This document shows positions 7,462 through 11,259 of a stretch of DNA of 11,259 nt, piece by piece. Every line of letters starts with the position of its first letter. Within the stretch, counting starts at the first letter, position 1. Under the pieces are notes generated by a model, which was not told where the DNA came from, did no database searches, and was given only the letters and a program-made list of their open reading frames with translations. Origin of the DNA: Bacteroidaceae bacterium (lineage in GTDB: Bacteria; Bacteroidota; Bacteroidia; Bacteroidales; Bacteroidaceae); contig JAFYMV010000260.1 in NCBI GenBank assembly GCA_017548225.1, positions 1-11,259 on the forward strand, written 5' to 3'. The translations under genes were made by a program, and so were the position numbers.

Positions 7462-7993
7462 CAAAGTCAATCTTAATAAGTCCGAAGACCGAGTAGTTAA
7501 TCATATCCATATAGTTGGCATCAATGCCCTCTGATACGATAGTCTGCCCCTCATTGCTCTCAATCTGCTTGGTACGATAGATCTTCATCAATATAAGGTC
7601 GGTATACGAACTGATACGCATGCTACGCCATGCCTCGTCATAGTCATGATTTTTGGCCTTCATCAAGTTGAGCGCCTTGGTAGCATACTCATCATACTTG
7701 GCAAGTGCCATCTCGGGAGTCATATCATCAGCTTCGGCATATCCCAACTCAAGTTGAATGAGCGCGATGATACCATAGTTGACAATACCGATAAATTCAG
7801 AGCGTATACCCTCATCAACCATCGTTTCCCCTTTGGTCTCGATGCTACGGATACGGTTAGCCTTGATAAATATCTGGTCAGTTACCGAAGTCGGGCGCAT
7901 GATACGCCACGCAGCACCATAGTCCTTCAGTTTCTTGGCGAAAAGATCACGGCAAGTAGCGATGATTTGTTCGAATTGTTGATTGGTTTCCAT
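7454..7993 (-). CDS. DUF1599 family protein with two tandem domain copies
   Basis: This is a 179-residue soluble protein made of two copies of one all-alpha unit, residues about 21-84 and 113-178. Each copy carries 'DYxxAWRxMR', then 'TD' followed by a K...R...IE segment, an 'EGI' and an 'INY/VNY' helix. This is the DUF1599 pattern, a family since linked on comparative-genomic grounds to nucleotide modification (Nmad1, from memory). No catalytic role is established, but the conserved D, R, K and E residues suggest ligand or phosphate binding. The gene follows the M23 gene by 57 bp and overlaps the MauE-type gene. No good promoter match is visible in the 57-bp gap, so read-through from the M23 promoter is possible. 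Confidence 0.87.
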   Translation of the reverse strand: METNQQFEQIIATCRDLFAKKLKDYGAAWRIMRPTSVTDQIFIKANRIRSIETKGETMVDEGIRSEFIGIVNYGIIALIQLELGYAEADDMTPEMALAKYDEYATKALNLMKAKNHDYDEAWRSMRISSYTDLILMKIYRTKQIESNEGQTIVSEGIDANYMDMINYSVFGLIKIDFGE

Positions 7994-8026
7994 ATCGTTT
8001 AGTATTGAGTATTAGCGTTGAAATTC

Positions 8027-8047
8027 GAGTGTTTGTCCAAATCACTC
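8027..8047 (-). terminator. Weak hairpin after the M23 gene
   Basis: GAGTG (8027-8031) and CACTC (8043-8047) form a 5-bp stem with an 11-base interior, just past the M23 stop on the minus strand. It is followed by the short GAATTTC stretch and lacks a U-run. It may attenuate transcription into the DUF1599 gene or may be chance. Confidence 0.2.
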
Positions 8048-8050
8048 TTC

Positions 8051-8905
8051 TTAATATAATCGCAGCACCTGCCCCACACGCAATGTTGACTGCGTGGTGA
8101 TGCCATTAAGCTTACATAATTGTTTTACAGAGACTCCCTTGTTTGCCGCGATACGACTCAATGTATCACCACTACGCACCTTATAATAGGTATCAGGATC
8201 TGAAGGGTCGTACACCTTTTTCTTGGGTTTGACATAGAGATAGGTATCACCAGTTACATCCTGATTGGGAAAGTCAAAAAACAACGCAGGATTGAGCGCC
8301 TTGCCCAAGAGTCGGGTTTCAAAGTGCAAATGAGGCCCTGTACTGCGTCCCGTATTACCACCAAGTCCGATAGGGTCTCCAGCCTTCACCACCTCATTTT
8401 CTGCCACGAGCTTGGCATTAAGATGAGCATAGAGCGTCTCCAACCCATTCGGATGGCGTATTACCACATAGTGTCCATATCCACGACGCTGATAACTCAC
8501 ATAGCGCACCTTGCCATCAAAGGCCGCACGAATGGTATCACCACGCTCTACCTTGATGTCCAGTCCGTAGTGTACACGGCGGCGACGAGGACGATAGCCG
8601 AAGATATCATTTACCTTCGTATTCTCCGTAGGCATACAAAAGCCCGTAAGGTCAATGAGCAACGAGTCGGGCATGGCCACATTACCATACTTATGCGCAT
8701 AATCGTTGCTCCATTCAGGGTAGAGGTCATCAGCAGGGTACTCGTATAGCTCGGCCTTGATCAGACGACTTAACACCACCGAGTCAATGCGGGCCATTTG
8801 TCTGTCCATAGGAGCCTGCTCGGCCAGCAAATCTTGCGCAAAGGTCAGCACAGACACCCCCATGAGCACGACGATAGATACGATTCTTAATATATGAGAT
8901 TTCAT
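8051..8905 (-). CDS. M23 family metallopeptidase with C-terminal LysM domain
   Basis: Predicted exported zinc endopeptidase that cuts peptidoglycan cross-links. From ATG 8905 the protein has 284 residues: a signal peptide (about 1-23, ending LTFA), a spacer, the M23 domain and a C-terminal LysM (about 240-284, 'YYKVRSGDTLSRIAANKGVS') for peptidoglycan binding. The zinc and catalytic residues are intact: H112 and D116 in 'HYGLDIK', H161 in 'YAHLN', and H192/H194 in 'GPHLHFE'. An in-frame ATG at 8926 would add seven residues. I prefer 8905 because it begins a normal signal peptide (MKSHILRIVS) and because the promoter upstream places the transcript start only a few bases from 8926. Placing LysM after the peptidase domain is common in Bacteroidota. 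Its specific cell-wall role (division or remodelling) is not determined. Confidence 0.92.
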   Translation of the reverse strand: MKSHILRIVSIVVLMGVSVLTFAQDLLAEQAPMDRQMARIDSVVLSRLIKAELYEYPADDLYPEWSNDYAHKYGNVAMPDSLLIDLTGFCMPTENTKVNDIFGYRPRRRRVHYGLDIKVERGDTIRAAFDGKVRYVSYQRRGYGHYVVIRHPNGLETLYAHLNAKLVAENEVVKAGDPIGLGGNTGRSTGPHLHFETRLLGKALNPALFFDFPNQDVTGDTYLYVKPKKKVYDPSDPDTYYKVRSGDTLSRIAANKGVSVKQLCKLNGITTQSTLRVGQVLRLY

Positions 8906-8934
8906 TATACCTGCCTTACAAAACATTCAAAGGA

Positions 8935-8965
8935 CAAAGGTACGACATTTATCGCATACCACAAA
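8935..8965 (-). promoter_or_regulatory. Bacteroidota-type promoter for the M23 gene
   Basis: On the minus strand, TTTG (8965-8962) and TACCTTTG (8942-8935) match both -33 and -7 elements exactly, with a 19-bp spacer. The expected start site near 8929 favours translation from ATG 8905 over ATG 8926. Confidence 0.7.
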
Positions 8966-8991
8966 GTTCAAAAAGTTTAAATCCCATATTG

Positions 8992-9022
8992 TTGCTTATC
9001 AAAAGGATAAATTGTACCTTCG
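8992..9022 (+). promoter_or_regulatory. Bacteroidota-type promoter for the MBL-fold hydrolase gene
   Basis: TTG at 8992-8994 and TACCTTCG at 9015-9022 (one mismatch to TAnnTTTG) are separated by 20 bp. The expected start site near 9029 leaves about 16 bases before ATG 9045. It also rules against the upstream in-frame TTG at 9012, which lies within the promoter. Confidence 0.55.
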
Positions 9023-9044
9023 CAAAACACAAAGCGAAAGCCCC

Positions 9045-9683
9045 ATGAAAGTAAAGACATTTGTATGCAATATGCTGCACGAGAACTGCTATGTCATCTA
9101 TGACGAAGCCTCTCGCGAAGCAGCGGTTATCGATCCCGGATTCTATTGGGACGAAGAAAAAAGAAAGTTTGCCAAGTTCATAGAAGAGAGCAACCTACAC
9201 ATCAAGTACATGCTCTGCACACACCTCCATTTTGACCACATCTTCGGCACCACATTCATCGAAGACACCTATGGAGTAAAAATCAGCGCAAGCCTTGAAG
9301 ACAGTGCATGGATTCAGAATTTCGCTCGCGCCACAGCACACTTTGGCATACAGCCCAACACCCTTCCCCGCCCCGTAGGGCATCCATTACATGATGGAGA
9401 CACGCTATTACTGGGGACCGAAATGTTGCAATGCATTGCCACTCCTGGTCACTCGGCAGGCGGCATGTGCTTTTATGCCCCCGAGAGCGGTATGCTCTTT
9501 GCTGGCGACACGCTATTCCAAGGCTCTATCGGGCGTACCGACTTTGAAGACGGCAACTACGCACAACTCATACACTCCATACAGAAGCAGCTGCTTCCCC
9601 TTCCGTCAGGAACCATCATATATCCCGGACACGGAGACCCCACAAGCATCGGCGACGAGGCACAGTACAACCCGTACCTATAA
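9045..9683 (+). CDS. MBL-fold metallohydrolase, glyoxalase II-like
   Basis: This 212-residue cytoplasmic protein is a complete single-domain metallo-beta-lactamase fold hydrolase. Metal ligands are visible: H60, H62, D64 and H65 in 'THLHFDH', H136 in 'TPGHSAG', D155 in 'AGDTLF' and H196 in 'YPGHGDPT'. The 'GSIGRTD' segment (160-166) is typical of short bacterial glyoxalase II-like proteins. Without the C-terminal substrate-binding helices of classical GloB, it belongs with the short hydroxyacylglutathione hydrolase-like group, whose real substrates are often unknown; glutathione is unusual in this phylum, so another thioester is more likely. ATG 9045 is preferred over an upstream in-frame TTG (9012), which lies inside the -7 box. 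It diverges from the M23 gene and converges on the transporter gene with an 18-bp gap. Confidence 0.9.
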   Translation: MKVKTFVCNMLHENCYVIYDEASREAAVIDPGFYWDEEKRKFAKFIEESNLHIKYMLCTHLHFDHIFGTTFIEDTYGVKISASLEDSAWIQNFARATAHFGIQPNTLPRPVGHPLHDGDTLLLGTEMLQCIATPGHSAGGMCFYAPESGMLFAGDTLFQGSIGRTDFEDGNYAQLIHSIQKQLLPLPSGTIIYPGHGDPTSIGDEAQYNPYL

Positions 9684-9701
9684 GCGCCCCTACTCAAACC
9701 A

Positions 9702-11084
9702 TCAAAACCAACTAAACAGGCCCAGCTGATTGAGAAGAATGATGGCAATAGCTATGGGGGCAAAGTAGCGGAGGATGAAGATGACAAAGCGCAAGTAAGG
9801 CACGCGCAGCGTACCATTATTGGTAATCTCGTCGCGTATAAGTTTCTTGTCAAGATACCAACCTGTAAAGATAGAGATAAACATACCACCTACAGGAAGG
9901 AAGATGTTCGATGCCACATAATCGAACAAGTCGAAAAGATTCATCCCAAACAGTTTGAAATCTGCAAAAGGGCCAAACGAGAGCGCACAGAATACTCCCA
10001 CGACGCTACAAGCGATAGTGACAATTGTCGCAGCCTTGCGACGGGGCATATTAAACTCTTCGGACACATAGGCTGTAACCACCTCATGCATAGAGATGGT
10101 AGAGGTAAGTGCAGCCACCACGAGCAAGAAATAGAAGAGGACCGACACGCCATACGAAAGCATAGGGATACTGCCAAAGGCCTGCTGAAATACACTAGGC
10201 AGGGTAATAAAGAGGAGCGAAGGTCCTATATCATTACTACTGATAGCATAGCCCGCATTGAACACGGCCGGGAAGATGATGAAGCCCGACATGATAGCTA
10301 CAAAGGTATCAATGAGCGCCACATTAAGTGCCGTCTTACCGATATTCGTATCGCTACGAAAATAAGAGGCATAAGTACACAAGCAACCCAATCCGAGACT
10401 AAGCGAGAAGAAAGCCTGCCCCATAGCATTCAGCACGACAGCCCCCGAAATCTTGCTAAAGTCGGGCTTGAGCAAAAACTCAATACCCCTCGACGCACCG
10501 GGAAGCATAATAGAGCATACGGCCAATACAACCAGAATAACAAAGAGAGCAGGCATCATAACCTTAGAGAATTTCTCGATGCCACTCTTGACGCCACGCA
10601 CTACAATGACATGAGTAATTAGCATGAATGCCACCATCCAAAGCACCGACTTCCAAGGATTGCTCACAAACGCACTAAAAATAGTAGGAAAGTCCGCCGC
10701 ACTCTTTCCATCAAAGCAGTTACCGATAGCGAGTCGGGTATACTCGGCAGTCCAGCCAGCTACTACGGAGTAATAGCTCAGTATGATGAAACCCGAGAGC
10801 ACACCTAGTCGGCCTACCCACTTCCACGGAGTACCCGGAGCAAGTTTACGATAGGCACCCGCTGTATTGGTCTGCGTATGACGACCGATGAAGAACTCGC
10901 TCATCATGATGGGTATACCCAACAGGAATACACAAGCCACATAGATAATGATAAAGGCAGCACCGCCATTTTGGCCTGTCTCAATAGGGAAACGCCAAAT
11001 ATTACCAAGTCCTACTGCCGAGCCAGCAGCAGCGAGCACAGCACCGAGCTTGCTTCCGAAATTCTCGCGAGTATTGTTGTTCAT
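9702..11084 (-). CDS. Sodium-dependent transporter, NSS (SLC6/LeuT) family
   Basis: This 460-residue inner-membrane protein has about 11-12 hydrophobic segments and is full length for bacterial NSS members. TM1 has the signature 'GSAVGLGNIWRFP' (21-33), in which A23, N28 and R31 correspond to LeuT A22, N27 and R30; the LeuT N21 position is Ser here. TM3 has the tyrosine pair Y104-Y105, TM6 has 'GQAFFSLSLGLG' (222-233), and TM8 has 'AALTSTIS' (324-331), matching the LeuT Na2 ligands A351, T354 and S355. Both sodium sites therefore look intact. Family members import amino acids or related solutes with Na+; the substrate cannot be read from sequence. ATG 11084 lies 84 bp downstream of the rpsT stop with a hairpin between, and AAGGA sits 2 bp upstream, too close for a normal ribosome-binding site. 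Confidence 0.93.
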   Translation of the reverse strand: MNNNTRENFGSKLGAVLAAAGSAVGLGNIWRFPIETGQNGGAAFIIIYVACVFLLGIPIMMSEFFIGRHTQTNTAGAYRKLAPGTPWKWVGRLGVLSGFIILSYYSVVAGWTAEYTRLAIGNCFDGKSAADFPTIFSAFVSNPWKSVLWMVAFMLITHVIVVRGVKSGIEKFSKVMMPALFVILVVLAVCSIMLPGASRGIEFLLKPDFSKISGAVVLNAMGQAFFSLSLGLGCLCTYASYFRSDTNIGKTALNVALIDTFVAIMSGFIIFPAVFNAGYAISSNDIGPSLLFITLPSVFQQAFGSIPMLSYGVSVLFYFLLVVAALTSTISMHEVVTAYVSEEFNMPRRKAATIVTIACSVVGVFCALSFGPFADFKLFGMNLFDLFDYVASNIFLPVGGMFISIFTGWYLDKKLIRDEITNNGTLRVPYLRFVIFILRYFAPIAIAIILLNQLGLFSWF

Positions 11085-11114
11085 CGTCCTTTAGGAGTTG
11101 TCTTATGTAAACAA

Positions 11115-11144
11115 TATAGGGCCGGAATTTCTTCCAGCCCTATA
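11115..11144 (-). terminator. Strong hairpin downstream of rpsT, probable terminator
   Basis: Arms at 11115-11127 and 11132-11144 form a 13-position stem with a 4-base loop: TATAGGGC and GGAA pair fully with TTCC and GCCCTATA. The one odd position (11123/11136) is a G-U wobble in minus-strand RNA but a C-A mismatch in plus-strand RNA, so the fold is stronger in the rpsT transcript. The minus-strand tail reads UUGUUUACAU, only moderately U-rich. On the plus strand a run of seven T begins at 11149, so it could also stop antisense transcription. Confidence 0.65.
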
Positions 11145-11168
11145 GCTATTTTTTTGATAAGGTGTCTT

Positions 11169-11259
11169 TTAGAGTTTTGCGATGTGAGCGCAGAGCTTAG
11201 ACTTCAAGTTTGCAGCCTTATTCTTGTGGATGTTGTTAGTCTTAGCGAGCTTATCCAAC
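11169..11259 (-). CDS. rpsT: Ribosomal protein bS20, C-terminal part (cut by window end)
   Basis: The last 29 codons and the TAA stop of a minus-strand gene are present; the N-terminal two-thirds lies beyond the window. The visible residues contain 'LDKLAKTNNIHKNKAANLKS' followed by 'KLCAHIAKL', which is the conserved C-terminal helix of S20 (I/NHKNKAANLKSKL). S20 binds 16S rRNA during assembly of the 30S subunit. A strong hairpin follows the stop by 24 bp. The next gene downstream is the NSS transporter, probably transcribed separately or by read-through. Confidence 0.95.
   Translation of the reverse strand, partial: LDKLAKTNNIHKNKAANLKSKLCAHIAKL

Noticed and set aside
8906..8926. Upstream ATG extending the M23 protein by seven residues
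   Set aside because: It is almost at the predicted transcription start, and the shorter form has a better signal peptide.
9012..9044. Upstream TTG start extending the MBL hydrolase by 11 residues
   Set aside because: The TTG is within the likely promoter, and the extension does not resemble the family's N-terminus, which begins at the MKVKTF methionine.
10086..10622. Plus-strand reading frame (178 codons) inside the transporter gene
   Set aside because: It is antisense to conserved NSS transporter sequence and highly charged without domain features; a shadow frame.

Overview
The window is chromosomal DNA from a member of the Bacteroidota, most likely order Bacteroidales; genus cannot be fixed from the sequence. 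Support comes from Bacteroides-type promoters (TTTG/TTG at -33 and TAnnTTTG at -7), lack of clear Shine-Dalgarno sites, a type IX secretion-like C-terminal domain, and the families DUF2490, DUF1599 and MauE/DoxX. Coding density is high. The longest non-coding stretch is the 180 bp at 4552-4731, so no stretch over 300 bp lacks a gene. I see no tRNA, rRNA, CRISPR array, insertion sequence or attachment site.

Region A (1-4551, all minus strand, read from right to left) looks like a five-gene operon. It encodes a VTC-type polyphosphate polymerase domain protein, a five-helix DUF4956 membrane protein, a DUF2490 outer-membrane beta-barrel, a small exported protein with a T9SS-like C-terminal domain, and a large exported beta-helix protein of the Cthe_2159 carbohydrate-binding type, which is cut by the window start. 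Junctions are 4 bp, 40 bp, 20 bp and a 4-bp ATGA overlap. Together they suggest an envelope-spanning pathway: an anionic polymer made at the inner membrane, a membrane partner, an outer-membrane barrel and surface-exposed binders. This is the best candidate here for a poorly described system.

Region B (4659-6215, plus strand) is a housekeeping pair: frr (ribosome recycling factor) and rsgA (small-subunit maturation GTPase), overlapping by one base (TAATG) behind a recognisable promoter.

Region C (6229-8905, minus strand) holds an M23 endopeptidase with a C-terminal LysM, then a duplicated DUF1599 protein overlapping a MauE/DoxX-type membrane protein with a thioredoxin-like tail. The last of these converges on rsgA.

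Region D (9045-9683, plus strand) is a glyoxalase II-like metallo-beta-lactamase fold hydrolase, divergent from the M23 gene with a clear promoter for each. Region E (9702-11259, minus strand) holds a sodium-coupled NSS-family transporter downstream of rpsT (ribosomal protein S20), which is cut by the window end; a strong hairpin lies between them.
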